Notes: generated by a model not told the origin, from the letters alone. A stretch of 64,000 bases of DNA from Glandiceps talaboti (GCF_964340395.1 NC_135559.1:13889759-13953758), one strand, 5' to 3'. Counted from the stretch's first letter, positions 22,789 through 59,412 are shown. Numbers and translations are program-made.

Positions 22789-22942
22789 TTACTTGTGGTT
22801 GTACAAACGACGATGTTTCCTCTTCGCCCACAATTCTACGGCACGATCATAGTTGTACTCAGCAACTGTTGGCCCGTCCACAGCTACATGTATACGCACT
22901 AAACTGTCAACACTGACTTGGCTCAGACGATTTCTTGGGGTT
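22789..22942 (-). pseudogene. hAT-like transposase C-terminus fragment
   Basis: A minus-strand frame without its own ATG encodes PRNRLSQVSVDSLVRIHV, then GPTVAEYNYDRAVELWAKRK, ending YNHK and TAA at 22791-22789. The pattern NRLS...LxRI...GP...Y/F...A..LW with a basic end resembles the C-terminus of hAT-derived proteins such as the ZNF862/KIAA1586-like group. The upstream frame (22907-23101) is shifted relative to it and shows no known motif. The match is from memory of family patterns, so this is a moderate call. Confidence 0.45.
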
Positions 22943-23140
22943 GTCTTGATAATCTTCAGTTGCGAAAAAATTCACTCCGAGTCTGCGGTATGACATGGCA
23001 AAACACGGTAGATTTTGGCTAACTTCACCATACTTGGAAAGGCCTGTTGAACTACTTTGTTGGTTGAAATGATCAAGACTGATACTTTCTGAGTCATCCA
23101 TTGTAAATACTTTGACAAAATACACTCTTGATAATAATAA

Positions 23141-23177
23141 CAATACAATACAATACAATACAATACAATACAATACT
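23141..23177. repeat. (AATAC)n pentanucleotide repeat
   Basis: About seven AATAC units in tandem. The Tyr-Cys-Ile-Val-Leu open frames on the minus strand are created by this repeat. Confidence 0.95.
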
Positions 23178-23419
23178 ATACAACCACCAACAACAATATA
23201 AAAGGGCTGCCAATACTAAGTTGGCAAAATAAGCAATGTTTGGAACTTTGGGGTATTCACTAGAATAATTATGATTATGTACTTGTTTAAATAAAGGATT
23301 GAAATATCTGTTACACTGTACTTGATTTTTCAACGGTGAAACCTGTATGAATAAAAACATGTCAAATGAATGAGCAAATGTGCAATTGTATCCATGTGTT
23401 CTATACTAACACACACACA

Positions 23420-24033
23420 CACTGTACAACATTTTACCCACAACTCTCTCTGATTTGTAGTGTTGGACATCATCTCCTTGAAGTCAGACAAATCTCACCA
23501 GTGTATAGGGTTTTGTAAAAACATTTTTTCCATTTGGCAAGCGTAGAATTGCCACATGAGTTTCTGAATACCCATTTTCATCAGTTCAGTTGAATGATTT
23601 ATTGTAGAAGGAGTAGCAATTTTAGGAATTTGTCAGCAGATTTTCTTGAAAGACATGCAACATATTTGCAAAGAAACTAAGGAAAATATATGCACCTGTT
23701 ATGACTTTGCCAAAGATATAGATTTATTTGAATAGGTATGACAAAAGAAATTTACATACTAAAACTCATCATACACACTGACTACCCAAGTTAGTGACAC
23801 TTTGACAGTGAAAAGTGTTTTATTCACAGCACATGCTTAATTTAGTTATTAGTTCATTTTTATACAAAATTTAGAACTTTATTTTTGATTCCTAAGCATT
23901 CTTTTGCTACATATTAATTAAACTTAATTACTATGCTTAAAATGTTAAAGTATGGATTATTGAAGAAGTTATTAAATAAGGAACCTCCAAGCTTACCAAT
24001 CAGAGAGAGTTGTGGGTAAGATATTGTACAGTG
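23420..24033. mobile_element. Inverted-repeat DNA element, about 614 bp
   Basis: It begins CACTGTACAACATTTTACCC and ends GGGTAAGATATTGTACAGTG. Arms of about 36 bases, containing ACCCACAACTCTCTCTGATT and its complement, pair almost perfectly. No transposase is encoded, so it is non-autonomous. A diverged copy in the opposite orientation covers 29861-30980. Flanking target duplications are not clear; the left edge abuts a CA run. Confidence 0.8.
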
Positions 24034-25684
24034 AATTAATGTTCATGCAATGTCACAAAGGCTCCCTAGACCGCACACAGTGGAGGTTTAGAAGTACATT
24101 TTAAATCAAGTACACAAAAGTGACACGCCCCTTTACAGTAATATGATTTCAACTGAAAATAGAATCTGAAATCGAAATGTGATAATTTATTTATATATAC
24201 AATATCATCACAACCATGCAAGTATCAGTAAAGAAACTAATGTATAAATAAATTTTGAACTACTCAAGTAAAAAACTGACATAAAAGTCAGAAATTGACA
24301 TAACCACTCAACACTCACTCATAAAAACATGCCACGCCCCCTTCACGATAACTGATCTTCAAACATTGCTTACACATCCTGATTATTTCTACAGCAGAAG
24401 CTGCTATGAAATCGTAGTTTACATATTCTAAACAACTGCTCATTTACAAGCTTCTATTACAAAGCAAGTTGGTGAAAGTGTTTTTTAAAAAAACAGCTAT
24501 TTAATGATATGCATAGGAAGCTGTGAATTTGAAAGAAAGCTCGATTACCTTTCAGTTTCACAAAGAAAACACAACGAAATGGTTGAAGTGATCTCCGAAT
24601 GTTTTTTTCTCATCACAACAACAAAATCTGCGTGACCAAAAGTGTTGTAAACAAAATCAGAAAGAATTCTCGGAATGACTAAACTTACCGCTAAACTGGA
24701 GTAAGGTCCAAGTCCAAGTAAGCCTCGATGGTACCTGACACAATCTTCTCAAAGTAGCGATAAAATTTTCAAAATATAACTTGACAGGTCTTCAGTTGTT
24801 ACAGTTATACTAATTCAAGACGGGTTTTCACTCAAAAACGGCAGTATCGTTACGATTTATACCTTCTCTCACAGTAGTCAAGACCCTGATGAAAGGTGTT
24901 AATTATGGTTCAACCCCATGGTGAGCAAAGCTCAAACAGAGCATGTCACTAGCAACTCTTTTTAGTGGTCTGAGCTAGTAATAAACAAAGGGCTGTGGTC
25001 ATCACTCATTAAATATTCATTTGGTATAGCTGTTTTGACTATGTCCAATGTCCAACCAGGACTCCATCGCCAGTCCTATTACACTAAATGACGTGGGGAC
25101 GCAACATCATAATCATGTTTACATGAACACAGCAGGAGGGAGCACATGAATGTGTGCTGATTGAGGGCATTTGACTAACCACAGTCTGTTCATCCAGACG
25201 AATCAAAATACAGCTGCAGCGGAAGCACAGGCACTTGGTTCGCGAGATATGTATCAGAATGTTTCTATTAGAATACAATAAAATGTTGATAAGGGACTGG
25301 CCAGTTTCTTCGGCCGGGGGGGGGGGTTCCACCCTGTTTTTGAAATTGGTTGGGGGGGGGGGTCATGCTGTTTTGAAAAATTGTGGATAGGGGGTCATTG
25401 TGTTTTGCACTGTGAGGGAAGAAAAAAATCCTTTTCTACAATGGCATATAGCCTTGTCTGAAACATGGTACATGTAAATATTTGTTCTTGTCCCTGTTTA
25501 TACATGTATTACCTAGCTACCACGCTAGTTACAGAACATATCATGTAAATCTTGTGGAATGACTACTTCACCCCCCAGAGGTCACTCATGCATTCAACCA
25601 ACAATCAGATGCACCAACAACCGTTGTACTGTCACAATGGTATTAAACTCAGTGTTGCAGCCTTTTGAAAGAATGGGACATATC
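24034..25684. other. Intergenic stretch with no recognised gene
   Basis: AT-rich sequence. It includes two phrases of similar wording (CACGCCCCTTTACAGTAATATGATTTCAA near 24125 and CACGCCCCCTTCACGATAACTGATCTTCAA near 24333) and a pair of long G runs near 25313-25362. No exon or RNA gene is visible. Confidence 0.4.
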
Positions 25685-26140
25685 TGTCATTCCACTTATG
25701 CTATAGAGTGGCGGCTGTCATTCGACTTGTTTAACAGTGCAGGGAGTGATATTCAACTAACTGAATGTAGAAAAGGATGTCACTCCACCGTTTACATACT
25801 GCAAATGCTGTCATTCCAGTTTCAAAGCATTTAAAAGGCTGTCATTCCACTTATGCTATAGAGTGGTGGCTGTCATTCCACTTGTTTAACAGTGCAGGGA
25901 GTGTCATTCAACTAAATGAATGTAGAAAAGGGTGTCATTCCACGGTTTACATACTGGAAATGCTGTCATTCTAGTTTCAAAGCATTTAAAAAGCTGTCAT
26001 TCCACTTATGCTATAGAGTGGCGGCTGTCATTCCACTCGTTTAACAGTACAGGGGTGTCATTCAACTAACTGAATGTAGAAAAAGGTGTTATTGCACTGT
26101 TTACATACTGGAAATGCTGTCATTCGCTTTCTGCCGTGTT
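25685..26140 (+). repeat. Minisatellite, 155-bp unit, three copies
   Basis: CACTTATGCTATAGAGTGG starts at 25693, 25848 and 26003, giving a unit of exactly 155 bases. Each unit contains several GCTGTCATTCCA words and GTTTAACAGT.CAGGG. Copies differ by a few substitutions; the last is slightly diverged. No terminal repeats are seen. Confidence 0.95.
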
Positions 26141-26704
26141 ATTCGGGTTGACATTCATTTTAGGGACACCCGTATATGTGTATGTGGTCACACATGTAAC
26201 TGGGTGACTCTCCGGGGGTAACTCCATGGGTAACATTACGCGAAGGCTCCTCACAAACATTGAAACCCAATGTGTTGTGATACCAATTGTATGCCAAAAA
26301 ATATACCCTTACTGATATCAAGTTGCATTTTAATTAGTTAAGTACAATCGAACTGTTCTTGATCGCTCTGACCATCTCAGTCCACTGACACTATATTATT
26401 ATGTGTCGATGGAGGCAATCGGATGATACCACCATCATCAGCTATCTGTTGATTAGTTCTTGTGACTGGTTCTTGGTTGACTTGATGACGTTTTAAACGT
26501 TTTCCTTGCACTAAGATTAAAATGTTTCCAGGTTGACTGCATAGTCTCTGTTCATTTAACGCCTGTTTTGATTCACCTGACCCTTTGAAAAGTATACCCT
26601 TGCTGATACCAACCAGCATAACAAACCGGCCCCTTTCACAAGGATCCTCCCCGTATTGCGATCTATGGGAGTTGTCCCCCCTCCCAGGGGGTGACTGTAT
26701 GGTA
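26141..26704. other. Upstream region of receptor copy 2
   Basis: Apart from the last stretch, it is not similar to the region upstream of copy 1. Homology with copy 1 starts abruptly at about 26705 (ACATGTATTAATA.TGTACTAAC), matching about 9649. A donor for a 5' UTR exon is not obvious here. Confidence 0.5.
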
Positions 26705-26770
26705 ACATGTATTAATAGTGTACTAACCTATTTTCCATCAATTGCAGAAAGATATCTATAAAGGTATACA

Positions 26771-28816
26771 ATGGCAATCATTATATCGTTGGTGGCGCTA
26801 TTAATCTTCGGTGATATCCATGTAGAAGCTTTGCAATGTCCATCGGTCTGTCAATGTTATGGCAGCCTTCAAACAGATTGCAGCTTCAGATTTTTGACAG
26901 AAATACCATCCAATATTTCCAGTGATACTATCCACCTTCGTCTTGACGACAATGCTTTGACATCAATTCAAGATGGCGCATTTGAAGCACTGCCTGATTT
27001 GTGGTACCTTAAACTCAGTGGAAATGACATAGAAACTTTATCAGATGGTGCGTTCAGAGGATTAGGCAAACTAGAAGAACTCTATTTAAGCGGGAATGAC
27101 ATCAGGGTATTGCAGGTGGACATATTCAGCGATTTGTCATCATTGACCAGACTTGAGCTTGAATTTGGCTCATTGACTACGATTTCAACTGGGGCCTTCA
27201 ATGGACTGAATAATCTCGAAAAGCTCAGCCTATTGGCAAATAGACTTACAGTTTTGCCATCAAACATTTTTAACGGTCTGTCTTCAACAAAACGTCTCAT
27301 TCTGAGCTCTAATCAGATAAAGTCCATTTCAGAGAATGCCTTTTTAGGGTTAACAAATGTATCAATCCTAAATCTGGATCAAAATGAGATTGAGGAATTA
27401 CAAGCTAACGTCTTCAACGGTTTGTCGTCTTTGCAAGAACTATATCTCTACTCAAACGATATAACTAGTATTGCTGACGACGCCTTTCAAGGGTTGAGCA
27501 ATCTGGAAAAACTGTCCCTATCCAACAATAAAATTACTGAAATACGAATGGACATGTTTAGTGGTTTGACTGAATTGAGTGAATTGGATTTGGCAGGTAA
27601 CTTACTGACCAGTACGCCCTCTTTCGTCCAGCCATATCTCATAAATCTCAGGATGCTGAGACTATGTTTTAACAATGTAACATCGCTCCCTAATGGTGTT
27701 TTCGTTGGACTAAATCATTTGGAAAGCCTGTGTCTAAGCCATATGGGTTTGGAAGCATTGCCCAACGATTTCTTTAATACTGTTAAAAATGTCTCTAATT
27801 TAGATCTTCGCAATAATCGCTTCACTACACCCCCGCTATTGAACTCCCCAAATATTTCATCTTTCTTCGGCCGTGACGTTGAAATATATCTCTCTGGAAA
27901 TCCCATACGAGTCATTGGACCACGAGCCTTTTACGGATTCTCTGACGTAACCTTCAACAACCTCGTACTTGATTTACAAAAAATGAATCTCGAGGAGTTA
28001 GATAAAGACGCATTTGAAGGTATAGATGTTAATCACTGTTTCATTCACCTGGAATACAATCATTTGACAACTCTACATCCACATACATTTGAGTTCCTCA
28101 GTGGGATATCCAGCTTGTTCGGTAACATCCGCTTAACTGACAACCCATTGGCATGTGACTGTCATTTGCAGGCATTCAGAAAATGGGTCGAGGACTTTGA
28201 TGTCCAGTTTGATAGCAGAGTTTTGAATTGGGAGACGACATGTCACTCCCCCAGTGTGTACGCTGGTACCCGTTTACTTGAAGTTCAGGCTAGAGACATG
28301 ACCTGCAGCCCTCCTGCATTTTATGAACCAACTAAGTCGATTTCTACCGGTGAGGGCGATTCTGTCGAATTGGACTGTAGTGTTGCCGGAGCTCCTGATC
28401 CAAGTGTGTATTGGATCACACCTCTCGGCGAATTGTCCGATGAAATGTCCCACGTGTACTCTGTCTTGCCAAGCAACGATCTTCTTATCGTGTCCCCAAC
28501 TCTGGAACACCAGGGTATCTATGCATGTGTCGCTAATAATGAGAATGGTACAAACATAGGTCTCAGACATTTAACAGTAAATGTGGCGCCGACTACATCA
28601 CCAACTGCAACTGAAGAATCCAATAATGACAAAGGTAAAGGGTCAAATGGGGCAACCATGATTGCTGGATTATTTATCGGAGGGCTTCTTGTCGGATTGG
28701 TATGTGCGATTATTGCTTTGGTTGTCTTTCTCTGTGTCAGAAATAAACGGCGTGAAGACAAGAAGAAGGACAGTGCGCCCTCAAAGACAAGAATGAGTGA
28801 CATACAGGGGAAATGA
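26771..28816 (+). CDS. LRR-Ig single-pass membrane receptor, copy 2 (681 aa, C-terminal frameshift)
   Basis: A paralogue of 9727-11820 with the same order: signal peptide (1-20), LRRNT (CPSVCQC), about 16 LRRs, LRRCT (NPLACDCHLQAF), one Ig domain (ELDCSV ... YACVA) and a transmembrane helix (IAGLFIGGLLVGLVC...). The signal peptide, Ig and membrane regions are nearly the same. The central repeats near residues 115-210 differ much more, often at exposed positions between conserved leucines. The linker lacks a few residues (KSTGP) found in copy 1. The tail ends early: one extra base in GGGGAAATGATG, relative to copy 1, brings a TGA at 28814-28816. The frame that would match copy 1 (...NDVNDETEH...) continues untranslated. 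The acceptor CAATTGCAG at 26744 and an in-frame upstream TAA support the start. Confidence 0.95.
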   Translation: MAIIISLVALLIFGDIHVEALQCPSVCQCYGSLQTDCSFRFLTEIPSNISSDTIHLRLDDNALTSIQDGAFEALPDLWYLKLSGNDIETLSDGAFRGLGKLEELYLSGNDIRVLQVDIFSDLSSLTRLELEFGSLTTISTGAFNGLNNLEKLSLLANRLTVLPSNIFNGLSSTKRLILSSNQIKSISENAFLGLTNVSILNLDQNEIEELQANVFNGLSSLQELYLYSNDITSIADDAFQGLSNLEKLSLSNNKITEIRMDMFSGLTELSELDLAGNLLTSTPSFVQPYLINLRMLRLCFNNVTSLPNGVFVGLNHLESLCLSHMGLEALPNDFFNTVKNVSNLDLRNNRFTTPPLLNSPNISSFFGRDVEIYLSGNPIRVIGPRAFYGFSDVTFNNLVLDLQKMNLEELDKDAFEGIDVNHCFIHLEYNHLTTLHPHTFEFLSGISSLFGNIRLTDNPLACDCHLQAFRKWVEDFDVQFDSRVLNWETTCHSPSVYAGTRLLEVQARDMTCSPPAFYEPTKSISTGEGDSVELDCSVAGAPDPSVYWITPLGELSDEMSHVYSVLPSNDLLIVSPTLEHQGIYACVANNENGTNIGLRHLTVNVAPTTSPTATEESNNDKGKGSNGATMIAGLFIGGLLVGLVCAIIALVVFLCVRNKRREDKKKDSAPSKTRMSDIQGK

Positions 28817-29515
28817 TGTCAACGACGAAACTGAACACCGCCACGGACCACCATAGCAAATATATATGCAACGCTTATTCTTAAAGATGTGGATCACTAG
28901 CGTTCACCAAGATGTTGTATTTGGGGCTATTGTGTTGAACCTCAGACCATTGGGGGCCTGAGGTTGAAATTTCGGTTGTACGCTTTTGATCAATTTCGTA
29001 ATTTAGTGATTTACACTAAAAGGGAACGCGTTGTAGTAAAGACTACTGAAATCGGCCGTGTTATAGGAAAGTTACATACAGCTGTTTGAATATTCCCAAG
29101 TTGTTTTCCTATATTGACGTGGGTAATGAACAAGTGTGGGCTTATAATATTGATGCTGCAATAGATAAACTAATATATATACAGAAAAAGAATTCGGGTA
29201 TAATTCAGGTACAAATACTATAATTATGTCAGACCATGGAGGCATAATGGGAGTGCCATTCCCTGAACGTCCATCAGATATATATTTGTTTTGTATTTAA
29301 TAACATATGTATTGGTCTTAGTACAAAGATAAAAATATCTTTTTCATAATTTTAGAGAAACCTTTCTTCAATAATTGAGCTTGAAATTATTTCAAAAACT
29401 GTACATTTATTTTACCTTTTCTAACTACAATATGAATATGAAACTCTACACTCAGCATATTCTGAAAGTATTTTTTGTATGCCTTCAAATCTGTTTTTTC
29501 TTGTACAATTTGAAA
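28817..29515 (+). repeat. 3' flank of receptor copy 2 (duplicated from unit 1)
   Basis: It aligns with 11821-12268 and then, across the empty site of the unit-1 insertion, with 13467-13680. It includes the relic of the lost C-terminal codons just after the stop. No other gene is seen. Confidence 0.85.
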
Positions 29516-29603
29516 TATATATATATATATAGTTGCGCTCTGCCACTGCGGTATAGAGCACTGTCTTAGCAGATTGATACTCACCGAGTTATATATATAT
29601 ATA
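29516..29603 (-). mobile_element. (TA)n-flanked 60-bp module, inverted relative to 13326-13387
   Basis: GCTCTGCCACTGCGGTATAG through GATTGATACTCACCGAG is the exact reverse complement of the module at 13326-13378, over about 48 bases. (TA)n lies on both sides. The paralogous position in unit 1 (13676-13690) has no insertion. TTGCGCTCTGCCA also occurs at the edge of the hammerhead-like module (13231-13243), which ties the modules into one family. Confidence 0.8.
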
Positions 29604-29860
29604 ATGCTTAGCAACAAGCATAACAAACCTTTAATAATAATGAGAGTTGTTCATCACCTGGGATGATTTGTCTTACATTTGGAATATTAATAAGTCCTGT
29701 TTTCCTTCTCCACAACACATAAAATCCATCCCAAAACTCAAGAACAAGTTCAAAGTAAATGAATGAAAGAGTCTTCCTTTCTATCACAGCAGAATGTGAC
29801 ATTTCTCAGATTCAACTCATTCACTCTAGGTCAATTCATTTTTGAGAATGTTACATTACA

Positions 29861-30980
29861 CATTACAGTATTTTACCCACAACACTTCATGATTGGTATG
29901 CTTGGAGGTTCCTTATTTGATAACTTCTTAAGTAACCAACATTTCTCAACATTTTAAGCATAATAATGACGTTTCAATATGTAACAAGAGGAAGCTTTCC
30001 AATCAAAAATAAAGTTCTATATGTTGTATAAAAATGTATTAACAACCAAATTAAACATGTGCTCTGAATAAAACGATTTTCAATTTTGTCACGCGTATTT
30101 ATTGGATTTGGACTTTAAACAAACGTGAATCCAGTAAAAACAAGTCACGTGTTGAGGTCAGTCAATTGATTAATGAGACAGCACGATAAGTCGGGTCAGA
30201 GGTCACGAGTGTCACATTTGTTGTTTTCTGAATCTAATTAACTGTATTTTATAAACATTTTCCTAAATAGGAAATGAAAGTGATTGTTTATTAACCATAT
30301 TTGTATTATGGAATGGAGGAATTCTGACTTTGGATTTGAATAAAATGTGGAATGTACATATACACGGAATGTTAGGTTCTATTTTGGTCATACAGACTTT
30401 AGGAGACTTTGGACAGATTCGGAACAGGCTGATTAGACTAGGTTCGTGGCAATAGGCCAACGAGGACAAATTGATATACAAAGAACATTGGTATTCGGCT
30501 GTATGTAAAATTGAGAGCTGAATTGAGAACTCTCTCATAAGCAAAACTGTGTATATTTACTTCCACCAAAAGTAAATCTTGAGTTTTTAGTGAGATTTGT
30601 CCCCCAGGACCTATTCAAGATCCCGGTGCACGCAAGGGTACGGAGGCGTGGGGAGTCAGAATAAGGTGTAAAAGTTATTGTTGGGACGGACCTTTCTAAA
30701 CACGTCAAAACCCGTCGGTAATAACAACACCAAAGTATCACTAACTTGGTCATGGTAGTCAGTTTGTGTGAAGAGTTTTTAATATGCAAATTTCTTTTGT
30801 TATTCCTATTCAGAGTAATCTATATCTTTGGCAGAATCATAACAGGTGCATATATTTAATTCTGTTGAAAAATCTCTAAAATTGCCACCTCCTTCTACAA
30901 AAAATCACTAATATCAACCGATGAAAATGGGTATTTAGAAACTCACCCGTGGCCCAATTCTACGCTTCGCAAATGTCGAA
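29861..30980 (-). mobile_element. Diverged inverted copy of the 23420-24033 element, with an internal insertion
   Basis: 29861-30080 is the reverse complement of 23790-24033 (ATTGGTATGCTTGGAGGTTCC, TTTAAGCATAATAA). 30820-30980 is the reverse complement of 23530-23720 (TTTGGCA..ATCATAACAGGTGCATAT, GATGAAAATGGGTAT). About 740 bases of other sequence separate them. The outer right end is lost, since similarity ends near 30980, just before the LINE fragment. Confidence 0.7.
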
Positions 30981-31008
30981 AATTTGTTTTCATGTTACTC
31001 CAATTCTT

Positions 31009-31310
31009 CATGATTTACAGTGGCTTCCTGTTTAGCATCAAATTGAATTCAAAATGTTATGTATTACTTTTACAGTTATAAATGAAATTGCATCATCAAC
31101 TGTTGACAAAACCGGCGCGCCACTGGTCGTACCCTTCGTTCTCAGTCCAATGGTAACATTAATTTACACCAGCCTATTGGCAGTACTATGTATTATCATG
31201 GTTATCGAACTTTTTAAATCTGTGCCCCTCGTCTATGGAATTCCTTGCCACTACAGATCTGGGCTGTTCTTCAGTCGACAGCTTTAAAAACAGTTTTAAG
31301 TCATTTTATC
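31009..31310 (+). pseudogene. Degraded non-LTR retrotransposon (LINE) reverse-transcriptase 3' fragment
   Basis: One frame reads HDLQWLPV, a stop, then HQIEFKMLCITFTVINEIA, matching the LHWLPV..RIEFKILLLTFKALNG motif found at the C-terminal end of CR1/L2/Jockey-type ORF2. After frameshifts, words like SSMEFLATTDL...SVDSFKNSFKSH follow the WNSLP...S...FKS.LK..LF motif. Stops and frameshifts show it is dead. The clade cannot be fixed from this fragment. Confidence 0.75.
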
Positions 31311-31900
31311 ATCATATATCATATGTATCTGTGAAACTTGAATCGTAAAAGGCTCTCATATAAATACCGCCCTCTATAGCTAGCTGGAAATTGAAACACG
31401 TTCAGTACATGTACGGCTGTACAGCTACTACATGTTACTAGTACAAATTTGCACATGTAAACACTCGTGAAACAAAAGACTACACCGGTCACAAATAACG
31501 AAATAAACATAGCAAATTAAATAATGGCTTTGTCACTGAACAATCATTGAATTAATAAAAGAGATATAAATATTTTAAAAAGTGGTACCTTTTTCCCACT
31601 ACAACTAGCACTTGTACTACAAACTTGTCTCTAAATTTATTGCTTTATTGTAAATTAAATTTGACCTGCATCTGTAATGATTGTTACAAAACATTACAGA
31701 ATATGTCCATAAGAATGTATGGTGTTTTTGCGTTGATAGAGCTCGCTCAGCGCTCATATCAATAGCCCGTCGTATACTAGTACTAGTCGTATGATAGCTC
31801 GCCGTTTACGCGTTTAGTGGATCCGGACTACCCGTACCCGCAAACCGAATAGAATATTCTGATTCAATATCTTTTGACCAATGAGAATGGCTATCTCTGT
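31311..31900. other. Intergenic stretch upstream of the ERICH6-like gene
   Basis: Unique AT-rich sequence with a more mixed-composition part near 31730-31850 (several CG dinucleotides) leading into the promoter. No coding signal is seen. Confidence 0.4.
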
Positions 31901-32026
31901 CACATGACAATCACCATCACCACGGCCAAACACTGATTAGCAATTCACGTCATCGTGATTTGAATTGAACGTGAAAAGCAAAACAAAATGAAAGAAAATT
32001 GAAGGAATCTGGGCAAGATATCGCAG
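31900..32026 (+). promoter_or_regulatory. Probable promoter and non-coding first exon of the ERICH6-like gene
   Basis: A good donor (ATCGCAG/GTATGTC) ends a candidate 5' UTR exon at 32026. It would join the acceptor at 33266 (TTCAATACTAG), 64 bases before the start codon. Just upstream (31876-31905) are a CCAAT box (TTGACCAATGAGAATGG) and the palindrome GTCACATGAC. No TATA box stands out. The transcription start is not determined. Confidence 0.45.
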
Positions 32027-33266
32027 GTATGTCATTTATTTTGTTTATTACCCCCCTTCTCTAAGGCCTTTAGCATCCAACGAACGTTTATGTTTGCAAG
32101 AAGTCACCAAAAATGGAAACATACGTTGGTCAGAGTTTCATTTCTCTAACAGGTGGTGGTGTAAACCAGAGGCCATTCCCAGAGTTTATCTCGGTGTAGA
32201 CATAACATAATAAATTGTACACAGTAAGTGGAATTGCCTAGGGCTCAGGTGTTAAACTAACCATGATTCCCCAAAGACAAACGTGCATTTGATTCAGCGT
32301 TTTGAATCAGAAGTGGTTACGATCGTACTTCCGGGTTCAGTTGACACCCCTCGACGCGACGATCTGAATATATCGACCGATCGCACAACCACCAATGCAC
32401 CATCATGCATCATCCCCAAGGCCAAGCAGTTGTTCTTTGTCCCAATCATGTTGACGCTGCACTTTGATCCCAGAATTGTGCATTGTCTTTGGTGCATAAT
32501 TTTACATTGTGTGTCAAATTTCGTACTAATTAGTGAATAAATTTTAAACACCGTTATTTTAAACAGCTCCACAAATAGGCAGTCGTGGATACAAAATGGC
32601 CATCATTCTGAACGACTGAACGAACAATAAGTGGATTGACACTAATCCTGCTTGCATACGGAGTCATTCGGGACTCGATTCTGACAATTGTTGAGGGTCA
32701 TGTCAGTAATCTAGTAGTTCCTATACAGTATTGTTACGATTTCGACCACAGTTGGCATTCAGACTAGACTAGTGTAATCTAGACCCGTGCACTGTCTGGA
32801 AGCAGGACTAGATTGAAATATGCATTGTAATTACTGTATCTAATGCGATAATATCAATACTATAGCAACTTTAATACCCTCAGTAGAAAGTAATTATGTC
32901 TAATAATAATATTATTGATAGCTCTACACAAATATATACAATACAGCAATTCAATAAGACAACTTCACTTCGAAGTTTAAATGTTCAGAATGTGTACATA
33001 TTATTCTTTAGTATTTTTGTTCTTACCTCAGCTTTGTTTCATATTATTTTGTATTAAATGTAAATCAGACTCTAGGAATTTAGCTTGTAGTAATTCAATT
33101 TATTTAAAAAATAGGGTAGTCAGGAATTAACAAAAGCTGATTTTCACCTAGGTCCTGTTACCACTCATAAAAACTTCCATACCAAACAAAACAAGACAAT
33201 ATATTTTGTTACATTTGTTCTTCTCACTTATTGTACTGTTAATATCTGTTTTCATTTCAATACTAG
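32027..33266 (+). other. Intron in the 5' UTR of the ERICH6-like gene
   Basis: Inferred from the donor at 32027 and acceptor at 33266. It contains a less AT-rich stretch near 32290-32470 with open frames on both strands that look unrelated to any family. No other feature is recognised. Confidence 0.4.
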
Positions 33267-33330
33267 GTGACTCTATTGAGCTTGTCTGTCGAATTGTTCA
33301 ACGTGGAAAAAGTTCTAACTTATTGACAAG

Positions 33331-59202
<25,872 letters not shown>

Positions 59203-59277
59203 TCATTACACAAGACACAAGGAAAGAGGCAGTCATTGTGTGTTCCCTTGGCAATGAGTATACTAGTTGCTGTTTCA

Positions 59278-59291
59278 CCACCAGAGGGCGC
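59278..59291. promoter_or_regulatory. CTCF-like site CCACCAGAGGGCGC
   Basis: It matches the vertebrate CTCF core CCASYAGRKGGCRS at every position. It lies 76 bases after the stop codon, in the 3' UTR. A weaker match (CAATAGAGGGCGCAC) lies near 61042, and others near 904 and 7370. CTCF is conserved across bilaterians, but binding here is not shown. Confidence 0.4.
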
Positions 59292-59406
59292 AACGTTCCA
59301 ACACTAAAGGGCGCTATAACTCATCCCATATATGTGTGGATTATGAGTGTGGCATTTATAAATTGACAGTTTTTGAATGAGAAAGTCTTCATATTTATTT
59401 TTTGAC

Positions 59407-59412
59407 AATAAA
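59407..59412 (+). terminator. Candidate polyadenylation signal of the ERICH6-like gene
   Basis: AATAAA about 205 bases after the stop codon; another AATAAA follows near 59598. Either would give a short 3' UTR. Confidence 0.4.

Noticed and set aside
32283-32572. Overlapping open frames in the 5' UTR intron of the ERICH6-like gene
   Set aside because: No family similarity and no coherent splice sites; probably chance in a less AT-rich stretch.
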